A DNA stretch of 29,167 nt, taken from positions 1 through 29,167 of the forward strand of contig JBIICM010000008.1 in assembly GCA_044238875.1 (NCBI GenBank), read 5' to 3'. The position numbers and the translations under genes are program-made. This stretch comes from JAIBAI01 sp044238875. Its GTDB lineage: Bacteria; Bacteroidota; Bacteroidia; M30B66. Shown one piece after another: positions 1-7,219 of the stretch; position 1 is the stretch's first letter, and every line of letters starts with the position of its first letter. Below the pieces are notes generated by a model. It ran no database searches. It had not been told where the DNA came from and worked only from the letters and a program-made list of their open reading frames with translations.

Positions 1-1233
1 GTGACACTGAAAGCCTCAAAAGCTGAGGTTTTTACTGATTCTGTTTACCGCACAAGTATCAAAACGGTTATGCTTCAGGTTAAAGGAGCAGAGGGTTCTT
101 TTCCGATAATTGAGCTGGGCAGCGCCGATCAGTTGCACCTGCAGTTCGATGATCTGATACCGGAACAGCGACAGCTTTACTACACGATAGAGCATTGCAA
201 TGCCGACTGGAGCATTTCAAACACCATGTTTTCCTATTACCTGCAGGGGCTTCAGCAAGACCTCATTCAGGATTTCCGTTATTCATTCAATACGCGGCAG
301 CAATTCCTGCACTATGATCTTGTGTTTCCGAACAACAACATGCGTATTATCCTCAGTGGCAATTATATGCTGAAAGTGTTTGAAGATGGAGACCGCGAGA
401 ATCTTGTTTTAACCCGGCGCTTTATGGTTTACAGCAATCAGGTTAAAATTTCAGCACGCGTCAAAAGACCCTCCGTGATAGAACTGCGCGATACACACCA
501 GGAGATTGATGCATTGGTACAACTTGAGCACTACAAAGCCATAAACCCTGCAACAAGCATGAAACTGGTCATCATGCAAAACTACAGGTGGGACAATATC
601 CGTCAGCTCAAACCGTTTGGAATTAATAGCACCCAACTAAACTATGATTATGATGACGGAAGCAATTGTTTCCCCGGAGGCAATGAATACCGGGCTTTTG
701 ATACACGTAGTCTTCGACAGCAAAGTATTTCGGTACAAAACTTCAACCGTGCAGGCGAACTGGTTGAGGTAACATTACTGCCCGACCCCGTTCGTCGTTT
801 CCGTGAATATCAGTTTCTGCAGGAAATTAACGGACGGTTTTTTATCAGAAACAGCGACGGCAGCGGTGAGCCTGAGGTTGACGCAGATTATGCACTGGTG
901 CGGTTTCGGCTACCTTTTGAGGCGCCCTTAAAAGAGGGTAACCTTTTTTTATTCGGTTCGTTCACTGACTGGCAATTTAAAGAGGGGCTCAGGCTTGATT
1001 ACGATTATGAATTAAGGTCGTATACAGCAAGCATCTTACTCAAGCAAGGAATTTACAACTACAGTTACGTTTTAAGGGAGCCCTCAGCACCAAAACCTGA
1101 TGAAAGTTTTATTGAAGGTAGCTTTTTCAATACCGAGAACGATTACCTGTTGCTGATGTATGGCAGGGCTTATACAAATAATTTTGACGAACTGATCGGT
1201 CTTAGTCGTATTCACACATTGAGAAATCCCTAA
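1..1233 (+). CDS. Type IX secretion system plug protein (DUF5103), 5' partial
   Basis: Matches the DUF5103 family, now described as the T9SS plug protein that closes the periplasmic side of the SprA outer-membrane translocon. Family hallmarks are visible: the segment HCNADW near residue 66, SFNTRQQFLHYDLVFPN near 95-111, SGNYMLKVFEDGD near 119-131 and RRFMVYSNQV soon after. A second beta-sandwich follows, with LFLFGSFTDW near residue 315. The reading frame is open from base 1. The GTG there is probably an internal codon, because no signal peptide is present and the family normally carries one, so some 20-30 residues likely lie upstream of the window. apaG follows on the same strand after 171 bases. 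The role in T9SS is established for the family; its action here on the sorting-domain proteins encoded further right is inferred. Confidence 0.85.
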   Translation: MTLKASKAEVFTDSVYRTSIKTVMLQVKGAEGSFPIIELGSADQLHLQFDDLIPEQRQLYYTIEHCNADWSISNTMFSYYLQGLQQDLIQDFRYSFNTRQQFLHYDLVFPNNNMRIILSGNYMLKVFEDGDRENLVLTRRFMVYSNQVKISARVKRPSVIELRDTHQEIDALVQLEHYKAINPATSMKLVIMQNYRWDNIRQLKPFGINSTQLNYDYDDGSNCFPGGNEYRAFDTRSLRQQSISVQNFNRAGELVEVTLLPDPVRRFREYQFLQEINGRFFIRNSDGSGEPEVDADYALVRFRLPFEAPLKEGNLFLFGSFTDWQFKEGLRLDYDYELRSYTASILLKQGIYNYSYVLREPSAPKPDESFIEGSFFNTENDYLLLMYGRAYTNNFDELIGLSRIHTLRNP

Positions 1234-1244
1234 ATGCAAAAACG

Positions 1245-1278
1245 TTGCAAATGTGATGTAAGAAAAGTCATATATTTG
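1245..1278 (+). promoter_or_regulatory. Candidate promoter upstream of apaG (distal)
   Basis: TATATTTG at 1271-1278 fits the Bacteroidota -7 element TAnnTTTG exactly. A TTG at 1245-1247 lies 23 bases upstream, at the loose end of the usual -33 spacing. It would give a leader of about 120 bases before the apaG start. Confidence 0.4.
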
Positions 1279-1350
1279 GCGGCTCAATAACAGAATTAAC
1301 GAGGCAGAGTTGTAAAACACAGTAATGACAAGGGTTGCAGAGAATCGAAA

Positions 1351-1383
1351 TTTGTTTTGTCGGATGTTATGTACCTAATATTG
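1351..1383 (+). promoter_or_regulatory. Candidate promoter upstream of apaG (proximal)
   Basis: TTTG at 1351-1354 is followed after 21 bases by TAATATTG at 1376-1383, a one-mismatch match to TAnnTTTG. The spacing is good and the apaG ATG is at 1405. It competes with the distal candidate at 1271-1278; both may be used. Confidence 0.35.
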
Positions 1384-1404
1384 CATCAACAAAACGCAAC
1401 GAAC

Positions 1405-1791
1405 ATGACTACACAAGTTACCAACGACATCAGGGTTACAGTTGAAACACGTTTTCAGGAACTTTATTCTGACCCCTCTAAAATGTATTATCTGTTCACT
1501 TACAAAATCACCATTGAGAACACCGGTGATTATGATGTACAGTTGTTGCGTCGCAACTGGAGTATTTTTGACTCCATATCTGAGCACCGCAACGTTGAAG
1601 GTGCCGGCGTAGTTGGGCAGCAGCCGGTACTTCGCCCCCGTGAAGTATACGAATATGAATCGGCCTGTAACCTTAAATCAGAACTGGGTAAAATGCACGG
1701 TTTCTACACCTTCGAGCGCCTGGTTGATGGCGAGCAGTTTAAGGTGAGCATCCCTGAATTTCGCATGACCGTACCTTGCCGTTTGAACTAA
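1405..1791 (+). CDS. apaG: ApaG family protein (Co2+/Mg2+ efflux protein ApaG)
   Basis: A 128-residue single-domain ApaG (DUF525) protein, the usual family length. Features seen are the beta strand ending YLFTYKITIENTG near residue 31, LLRRNWSIFDS near 47, the glycine-rich segment EGAGVVGQQP near 64-73, and the C-terminal MHGFYTFERL and IPEFRMTVP. Family members have an immunoglobulin-like fold and were linked genetically to Co2+ resistance in Salmonella; their biochemical role remains poorly defined. The ATG at 1405 is preferred over the in-frame GTG-type start at 1357 because the homologous region begins right after it and a candidate -7 element overlaps the longer start. The gene is convergent with the Fic gene and no good terminator is seen in the 57-base gap. 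Confidence 0.9.
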   Translation: MTTQVTNDIRVTVETRFQELYSDPSKMYYLFTYKITIENTGDYDVQLLRRNWSIFDSISEHRNVEGAGVVGQQPVLRPREVYEYESACNLKSELGKMHGFYTFERLVDGEQFKVSIPEFRMTVPCRLN

Positions 1792-1848
1792 GCAGTATTT
1801 ATCCGGCGACGGAAACTTTCATCCAATGAGCGCTAAACTATTCTCCGG

Positions 1849-2913
1849 TTACAATATTTTATCATCACCGGCGGTTAATCTCAGGTAGCGTTCAAGGGCT
1901 TCAATTTCCTGATGAATCACCAATAAAATAAAGGCTGAATCAGAACCACCGGACTGGGCCTGCTCAAGGGTCTTGTAATAAGCCATCCGGCTTGCATTAT
2001 CTCCCTTAATGTTGGCAATAACAAAGCCATTTCGAAGCAAAATCAAATTCATGAGCAAACGTGAGGTTCGCCCATTTCCATCTGTAAATGGGTGAATGGT
2101 TACCAGCCGCTCATGTGCCATGGCAGCAAGAACAACCGGATGCAAAGTGTGTTCCGCCTCAGTCAGCCAATTGAAAAAATCACCCATCATCGAAGAGAGT
2201 AAGTAGGAAGCAGGAGGCACATGACGGCTCCCGCTAATCATTACCTGAACATCCCGGTAGCGCCCCGCATTTCTTGTGTCAATGCCTCTCAGAATTAAAT
2301 TATGCAAAGCCAGCACATCGCCCTCCCTGATGCGCGAATTGCTGGAAGCAAGCTCCTTAATGAATAGAATAGCCTCCTGATGATTAATTGATTCAAGGTG
2401 CTCACGCATGCTCTTGCCTGATATTGTAAGGCCCTGTTTAACAACAAGATCTGTTTCCTGTAAAGTAAGCGTATTGCCTTCAATACGATTGCTCTCAAAG
2501 GTGTACTCCAATTCAAGGGCCTCTTCAATTCGATTATATTCCTTTAATCGAATGTTGTTCAATTTTGCTTTTAATGAATCAAGCCTTTCCAGCTCAGCTG
2601 CAAACCCGGCATAGGGGGCTGCAGGCTCATTTAGGAGCGGCATTGAACCCCTTTCAAGAAGGGCCCAAATCTCAGGGACATATTGACCGTCATTCCCAAT
2701 TTCCCTCTTTATCTTTTCTTTTATCCATTCGGCAAGCAATTGCTGAACAGGTATATCAAGGGTATCCGCCAAATCGAGAACTTGCTGTCGGTTGGGTATG
2801 CGGCTGCCCGATTCAAACTTACTGATAAGTGCCTGATCTATTCTCATCTTGTTGGCGACTTCGCGCAGCCGCAAACCTTTCTGCTCACGTGTTGTTTTTA
2901 AGATTGTGTTCAT
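1849..2913 (-). CDS. Fic-domain protein with N-terminal helix-turn-helix
   Basis: A 354-residue protein. Residues 1-55 form an XRE/HTH_3-type DNA-binding domain (REQKGLRLREVANKM, then ALISKFESGSRIP). The Fic core carries the motif HPFTDGNGRTSR with catalytic His at about residue 274. Fic enzymes usually transfer AMP from ATP to protein hydroxyl groups. An inhibitory helix is visible ahead of the core as SNRIEGN, with Glu at about residue 145, matching the class II pattern [S/T]xxxE[G/N]; the protein is therefore likely self-inhibited. The ATG at 2913 is chosen because an exact -7 element at 2932-2939 overlaps or abuts the two earlier in-frame Met codons. No antitoxin-like partner gene is adjacent. 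Target protein unknown; the HTH suggests self-regulation or action on a DNA-associated partner. Confidence 0.88.
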   Translation of the reverse strand: MNTILKTTREQKGLRLREVANKMRIDQALISKFESGSRIPNRQQVLDLADTLDIPVQQLLAEWIKEKIKREIGNDGQYVPEIWALLERGSMPLLNEPAAPYAGFAAELERLDSLKAKLNNIRLKEYNRIEEALELEYTFESNRIEGNTLTLQETDLVVKQGLTISGKSMREHLESINHQEAILFIKELASSNSRIREGDVLALHNLILRGIDTRNAGRYRDVQVMISGSRHVPPASYLLSSMMGDFFNWLTEAEHTLHPVVLAAMAHERLVTIHPFTDGNGRTSRLLMNLILLRNGFVIANIKGDNASRMAYYKTLEQAQSGGSDSAFILLVIHQEIEALERYLRLTAGDDKIL

Positions 2914-2931
2914 GACTGTATATGGCATGAC

Positions 2932-2939
2932 AAATATAG
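2932..2939 (-). promoter_or_regulatory. -7 promoter element of the Fic-HTH gene
   Basis: On the minus strand this reads TATATTTG, an exact TAnnTTTG match, 18 bases ahead of the chosen ATG. A TTG lies about 22 bases upstream as a possible -33 element. The match supports the ATG at 2913 over the upstream in-frame starts. Confidence 0.5.
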
Positions 2940-2943
2940 TCAT

Positions 2944-2963
2944 TTGTTCATTTCAAAGAACAA
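2944..2963. promoter_or_regulatory. Inverted repeat, candidate operator for the Fic-HTH protein
   Basis: Perfect 6-bp arms TTGTTC (2944-2949) and GAACAA (2958-2963) are separated by 8 bases. The repeat sits between the presumed -33 and -7 elements, where a bound HTH protein would block RNA polymerase. That it binds the adjacent gene's HTH domain is inference from position. Confidence 0.4.
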
Positions 2964-3016
2964 TTAGCAACAAGACCTGCCAAAACGATATGTATTATTA
3001 TACAATTTTTGCGAAA

Positions 3017-3049
3017 GGTTCCTGTGAGAATTTGATACTTAAAGGAACC
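3017..3049 (-). terminator. Weak hairpin downstream of pheT
   Basis: Perfect 7-bp arms GGTTCCT (3017-3023) and AGGAACC (3043-3049) enclose a 19-base loop. On the minus strand the hairpin lies 31 bases after the pheT stop and is followed only by TTT then mixed sequence, so it is a poor intrinsic terminator. It may instead protect the mRNA end. Confidence 0.25.
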
Positions 3050-3080
3050 ATCCTATTGTGCGAGTAAGGCCCGTTATTGA

Positions 3081-5510
3081 TCAGCTCCTTAGTTCTGCGC
3101 CAAACTGGCGTCCAAAATTTTCGATTATTTTCTGCATGGAAGCATTGATCTGTTGATCAGTAAGTGTTTTTTCCGCATCGAGAAACAGAAAAGATAATGC
3201 ATAGGATTTTTTCCCTTCCGGAAGATGCTTCCCGGTATAAACATCAAACAACTGCACCTCCTGCAACAACTTCTTGTCAGTGTTTTTTGCCGCCGTTCTG
3301 AGATCAGCAAAGCTCACCTTGTGGTCAAGTAACAGCGATAAATCCCTTCTTACCTGCGGGAATTTAGATACTTCTCTATAATGAATGTGGTAATCACGGT
3401 ACAGATTGAATAAGGCCTCCCAGTGCAATTCTGCCGCCCATATATCTTCTTCAAGATCATATTTTTGGGTCAGCGCAGAATTGATACGTCCTATTTGGCC
3501 GAGCTTTTTATTCAGGTAATGAATACTTACACAATCATCAAGCAGCTGGTAATCTAACGACTCAAACATCAGTGAAGCCGCTGAAATACCTGACAATTCA
3601 AGTATCCTTTCGACGGATCCTTTTAGTGAAAAATAGCTGGCTTTCTGTTGCGGCCGGTTCCAGTTCTGAGGGCCCGTATGGCCGGTTTGTGCAATTGCCA
3701 GGAAGGTGCTTTCCTCATATTTACCATTTCTGAGCGTGTAGGTTTTTCCCCATTCAAAAACCGAAAGGTCGTTTTGCTGACGGTTCCGGTTCCAGCTGAT
3801 GGTTTCACAAAGTCCGAAAAGCGAGCTGTTTCTCAGCACATTTAATTCGTTGCTGAGCGGGTTGAGCAATTCAACCGGCCTTGCATTATCGGCAGCCATC
3901 AGTTCGGCCAGGTCTCCGGGGGCAAGCGAATTATTGAGTACCTCAGCAAATCCCATAGCAGAAAGGTGATCGCTCAGGTGATTTTTAAACTTCCACTGAT
4001 CAGGCCGGGCGATATCCGGAAATGAACTGCTGATTTTTTCAGGGATGGGAATCCTGTTATATCCGTAAATCCGCAGAATTTCTTCTGTAACATCCTCTTC
4101 CTGAACAACATCTGTTTTAAAGGGCGGTATTTGCACCGCAATACCATCCAAACTTTCATGAACAATCCGGATCTCAAGCTTTTCCAAAATGCTTTTGGCA
4201 TCTTCACGCGGAACTGTAAATCCGGCCAACCGGTCTAACTTTTTCCATGGATAGAAAAAACCTGCCCACTCCTGAGGTTTAGGATACCAGTCAATTAAGC
4301 CCCCAATTACTTTTCCCCCTGCCAGTTCACTGATCAGGTCTGCTGCTCTTTGCAGGGCATAAACCGTGATTTCAGGATCGGAGCCCCGCTCAAATCTGAA
4401 AGCAGCATCAGTAACCAGGTTGTGATGCCGGGCCGTTTTTCTTATCCCGGAAGGATTGAATCTTGCAGATTCCAGAAAAATACGGGTTGTGCTGTTAGTT
4501 ACACCCGAATCTAATCCACCGAAAACGCCGGCCAGGCACATCGGTTCATCCCCGTTGCAGATCATCAGATCGTTCAACAGCAATGAGCGCTTCACCCCGT
4601 CGAGGGTGGTAAAAGCCGTTGCCTCAGGAAAGGTTTTCAGCACCACCTTCCCTGAACTGATCTTATCAAGATCAAAGGCATGCAGGGGTTGACCGGTTTC
4701 GTGCAACACAAAATTTGTGATGTCAACAATATTATTGATGGGTTTTAGGCCTATGGCCTTCAGGTTTTGCTGCAGCCACGCAGGACTTTCTTCGATACGG
4801 ATGTTTTCAATACAAATACCACTGTAGCGCTGAACGGCATCAGGGCAATCAACCTGAAGCGAAAGCGGGAATGCTGAACCTTCCGGCATATTTGTGAGTA
4901 CCTTGGGCTTGATGAGTTCAACATCAGCATTTGCATAGAGTGCAGCACGCAGATCGCGCGCAACCCCAAAATGAGAGGCTGCATCAATGCGGTTGGGAGT
5001 GAGCCCAATTTCAAAGACAAAATCTTCAACCACATGAAAGATATCTGCAGCGGGTGTACCCGGTTCAACAGGTTCTGTCAATACAATAATTCCATCATGG
5101 GCATTGCCCAAACCGATTTCATCTTCCGCACAAATCATTCCTTGCGAAAGTTCTCCCCTTATCTTACTTTCTTTTATAGCAAAAGGCTCTCCGTTCAAGG
5201 GATAGAGCGTTGCGCCCGGAAGAGCAACAATCACAAACTGGCCGGCGGTCACATTGGGGGCTCCGCAAACAATTTGCCTTGTACCATGCGCACCACAGTC
5301 AACGCTGGTCAGCGAAAGGCGGTCGGCTCCCGGATGCTTTGAACACGCTATTACCCTGCCGGTTACAATACCTTTGAGAGAACCCCTGATGTTTTCGTAA
5401 GGTTCTGCTGACTCAACTTCAAGCCCCGTATCTGTTAGCAGGCGGGCTGTTTCCTCAGGGGATGGTATGGGCTGGATATATTTTTTTAGCCAGTTGTAGG
5501 AAATTTTCAT
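3081..5510 (-). CDS. pheT: Phenylalanine--tRNA ligase beta subunit
   Basis: An 809-residue class II synthetase beta subunit, close to the usual 790-820 residues. It pairs with PheS to charge tRNA-Phe. Visible domains in order are the N-terminal YNWLKKYI segment; an EMAP-II-like tRNA-binding OB fold (KHPGADRLSLTSVDCG near residue 58); the B3/B4 region (GLTPNRIDAASHFGVARDL near 168-187); the B5 DNA-binding-like domain (TEEILRIYGYNRIP near 473-486); and a C-terminal FDX-ACB anticodon-binding domain (KFPQVRRDLSLLL near 710). The gene follows the oxidase subunit III gene after only 15 bases, so it is probably cotranscribed with ctaB and that gene. pheS is not in the window, which is common in Bacteroidota. 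Confidence 0.97.
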   Translation of the reverse strand: MKISYNWLKKYIQPIPSPEETARLLTDTGLEVESAEPYENIRGSLKGIVTGRVIACSKHPGADRLSLTSVDCGAHGTRQIVCGAPNVTAGQFVIVALPGATLYPLNGEPFAIKESKIRGELSQGMICAEDEIGLGNAHDGIIVLTEPVEPGTPAADIFHVVEDFVFEIGLTPNRIDAASHFGVARDLRAALYANADVELIKPKVLTNMPEGSAFPLSLQVDCPDAVQRYSGICIENIRIEESPAWLQQNLKAIGLKPINNIVDITNFVLHETGQPLHAFDLDKISSGKVVLKTFPEATAFTTLDGVKRSLLLNDLMICNGDEPMCLAGVFGGLDSGVTNSTTRIFLESARFNPSGIRKTARHHNLVTDAAFRFERGSDPEITVYALQRAADLISELAGGKVIGGLIDWYPKPQEWAGFFYPWKKLDRLAGFTVPREDAKSILEKLEIRIVHESLDGIAVQIPPFKTDVVQEEDVTEEILRIYGYNRIPIPEKISSSFPDIARPDQWKFKNHLSDHLSAMGFAEVLNNSLAPGDLAELMAADNARPVELLNPLSNELNVLRNSSLFGLCETISWNRNRQQNDLSVFEWGKTYTLRNGKYEESTFLAIAQTGHTGPQNWNRPQQKASYFSLKGSVERILELSGISAASLMFESLDYQLLDDCVSIHYLNKKLGQIGRINSALTQKYDLEEDIWAAELHWEALFNLYRDYHIHYREVSKFPQVRRDLSLLLDHKVSFADLRTAAKNTDKKLLQEVQLFDVYTGKHLPEGKKSYALSFLFLDAEKTLTDQQINASMQKIIENFGRQFGAELRS

Positions 5511-5525
5511 TGCGGCTATGTTTGA

Positions 5526-6113
5526 TTACATGAACAGAACCAGAAAAAAGAACAGATAAATCCACAATCCGTCGAGAAAATGCCAGAAGATCGAGGCATG
5601 CCTGATCCCCATCAGGTTACCTGAATTATACGTGTTTCGGAAGGATTTTATCCAGATCACCGCCAGATAAATCACTCCTGCCAAAATGTGCAGCAGGTGT
5701 AAAAATGAAATAAAATAAACATAGCTTCCTGCCGGGCTTGAAGTGGGCCCCGTCATGTAAATGTTATTGGACATCATTTCATTCCAGCCCAGAAATTGAA
5801 AAACGCCGAATGCGATGCCGAGCACCAGCGTTATGCTTAAAAATGTGCGCACCTGGCTGAAGGCATTCTTACCAGCGGCTGAAAACGCCAGATTCAATGT
5901 AAGACTTGAAAAAAGAATGACCCCTGTGCTGATCCAGAACATTTTCGGGATGGTAACCGGAGACCATCCGGTGTCGGCCGAACGCAGAATTACGGCGGAT
6001 GTTAAAGCTGCAAATAGCATCACAACGGTAAAAATGCCCACATAAAGCATGTTTCTGTTGATTTTCTCACGCAGCAGGCGCGAATCGGGAACGGGTTGAT
6101 AGTCAGTCATCAT
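5526..6113 (-). CDS. Cytochrome c oxidase subunit III family protein
   Basis: A 195-residue membrane protein with five predicted transmembrane helices and the subunit III signatures SFLHLLHILAGVIYL near residue 135-149 and IFWHFLDGLWIYLFFFL near 174-190. Subunit III stabilises the catalytic core of heme-copper oxidases and lies in the cytoplasmic membrane. The short five-helix form, lacking the first two helices of mitochondrial subunit III, is common in Bacteroidota. The start at 6113 overlaps the ctaB stop in an ATGA arrangement; a second in-frame Met follows at once, so the true start could be 6110. Translational coupling to ctaB is likely. Further oxidase subunits are probably encoded elsewhere. 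Confidence 0.9.
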   Translation of the reverse strand: MMTDYQPVPDSRLLREKINRNMLYVGIFTVVMLFAALTSAVILRSADTGWSPVTIPKMFWISTGVILFSSLTLNLAFSAAGKNAFSQVRTFLSITLVLGIAFGVFQFLGWNEMMSNNIYMTGPTSSPAGSYVYFISFLHLLHILAGVIYLAVIWIKSFRNTYNSGNLMGIRHASIFWHFLDGLWIYLFFFLVLFM

Positions 6114-6991
6114 GGAAGTGTTTTGGTGTCAAACATGAGTGCCAGCTGAACAACCGGCAGATAAATGAAGGAAGCAAACAACAAATTGCGGGCATCCTGA
6201 ATTTCGAGACTTCGGTGCAGCTGAACCGAACGCACCAGGAAAAGCACACCACAGGCTGCTGTGACAATGGCTGAAACAATTCCGGTGATTCCAAAAACAT
6301 AAGGCAACAGTCCGATCGGGATAATACCCGCAGTATAAAACATAATTTGCAGGGCAGATGTTTTGGATCTTCCATCGGCAGCCGGCAGCATGCGGAAACC
6401 GGCCTTCAGATAATCGTCGTGCAGCATCCATGCGAGCGCCCAGAAATGGGGGAATTGCCACATAAACTGGATGGCAAACAAAACCCAACCCTCAAAGTCA
6501 AGAGAACCGGTGGCAGCGCTCCAACCCAGTAGCGGCGGAACTGCACCCGGGAAAGCCCCTACAAAAACAGCAAAGGGCGTTACGCGTTTCAGCGGGGTAT
6601 ACACGGCCACATATAGCACCAATGCGGCCAACGCAAGAATGGCAGATGTTGCGTTTAGAAAAAACAGAAGGATTAGTAAACCGGAAATCCCGGAAATCCC
6701 GGAAAAAATCAAGGCCGAACGGGTTGTAATTTCAGCCCTGGGCATGGGTCTGTTTAAAGTCCTCACCATCAGCTTATCGAAGTCTTTCTCAATAACCTGG
6801 TTAAAAGCATTGGAAGAACCCGTTACCAGAAATCCGCCAAGGGTAAGCATCAGCACGTTCAGCCAATCAGTCTCATTCCCATACCTTAAATCCGCCATCA
6901 GGTAAGTGATAACGGCACTGAAAACAACAAGCCAGGAGAGGCGCAATTTTAAAAGCCGGGTATAGGATTTCACGAAGAATAGCAAATGCAA
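6110..6991 (-). CDS. ctaB: Protoheme IX farnesyltransferase (heme O synthase)
   Basis: An integral membrane UbiA-family prenyltransferase that adds a farnesyl group to heme B to make heme O, the precursor of heme A for the oxidase encoded next door. The Asp-rich substrate motif is clear near residues 63-82 (NQVIEKDFDKLMVRTLNRP), and many hydrophobic helices follow, with HFWALAWMLHDDYLKAGFRM in the second conserved loop. No ATG is available at the N-terminus. The reading frame opens after a TAA with TTG at 6991, and a GTG six codons later at 6973 is an equally good start; homologues begin shortly before KLRLSWLVVFSA, which fits either. The 3' end overlaps the oxidase subunit III gene by 4 bases. 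Confidence 0.92.
   Translation of the reverse strand: MHLLFFVKSYTRLLKLRLSWLVVFSAVITYLMADLRYGNETDWLNVLMLTLGGFLVTGSSNAFNQVIEKDFDKLMVRTLNRPMPRAEITTRSALIFSGISGISGLLILLFFLNATSAILALAALVLYVAVYTPLKRVTPFAVFVGAFPGAVPPLLGWSAATGSLDFEGWVLFAIQFMWQFPHFWALAWMLHDDYLKAGFRMLPAADGRSKTSALQIMFYTAGIIPIGLLPYVFGITGIVSAIVTAACGVLFLVRSVQLHRSLEIQDARNLLFASFIYLPVVQLALMFDTKTLP
6681..6705 (-). repeat. 9-bp tandem repeat inside ctaB
   Basis: CCGGAAATC occurs at 6681-6689 and 6690-6698, with a partial third copy to 6705. It is in frame and encodes the GISGISG stretch in a membrane helix of heme O synthase, so length change by slippage would keep the frame. Confidence 0.6.
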
Positions 6992-7013
6992 TGATTAACA
7001 AGCTTTGCAGCGG

Positions 7014-7021
7014 CAAAAATA
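7014..7021 (-). promoter_or_regulatory. Candidate -7 promoter element of the ctaB operon
   Basis: On the minus strand this reads TATTTTTG, an exact TAnnTTTG match, 22 bases before the TTG start and 40 before the GTG start of ctaB. No well-spaced -33 TTG is seen. If used, transcription would begin downstream of the ATG of the overlapping short frame at 7067, which argues against that frame being real. Confidence 0.35.
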
Positions 7022-7117
7022 GAAAAACAGCCCATACAGGGATGCTCAATTCCAGACGCTTATCCATTTACCGGTTAAAACGCAGGCAATTCTCACGGCT
7101 TTTGTCCATCAGAAAAA

Positions 7118-7189
7118 TTTTAATTTTCACGTAATCAGCATAATAGGCGGCAGTTTAATTTTTCACAAGCGTATTAGTGTTAAATTCAC
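7118..7189 (+). repeat. Three related AT-rich repeats ahead of the amylase gene
   Basis: TTTTAATTTTCAC (7118-7130), TTTAATTTTTCAC (7154-7166) and GTTAAATTCAC (7179-7189) lie as imperfect direct repeats in the 228-base gap between the divergent ctaB and amylase genes. They could be binding sites for a regulator of the starch locus. No exact -7 element is found here for the + strand; TATCTTTC at 7201-7208 is one base off but very close to the ATG. Confidence 0.3.
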
Positions 7190-7219
7190 ACTCTACTTTT
7201 TATCTTTCCGGCTTTGAAA

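Noticed and set aside
1357..1404. N-terminal extension of ApaG
   Set aside because: The added 16 residues are outside the family domain, and a -7-like element at 1376-1383 falls inside them.
1849..2963. Classical Fic toxin-antitoxin pair
   Set aside because: No small antitoxin gene is adjacent, and the inhibitory motif is inside the same protein, as in class II Fic enzymes.
6873..7067. Short minus-strand frame with a hydrophobic start overlapping ctaB
   Set aside because: Overlaps ctaB by over 100 bases, its C-terminal half looks like out-of-frame sequence, and the likely ctaB promoter lies after its ATG. Kept only as a point to check.
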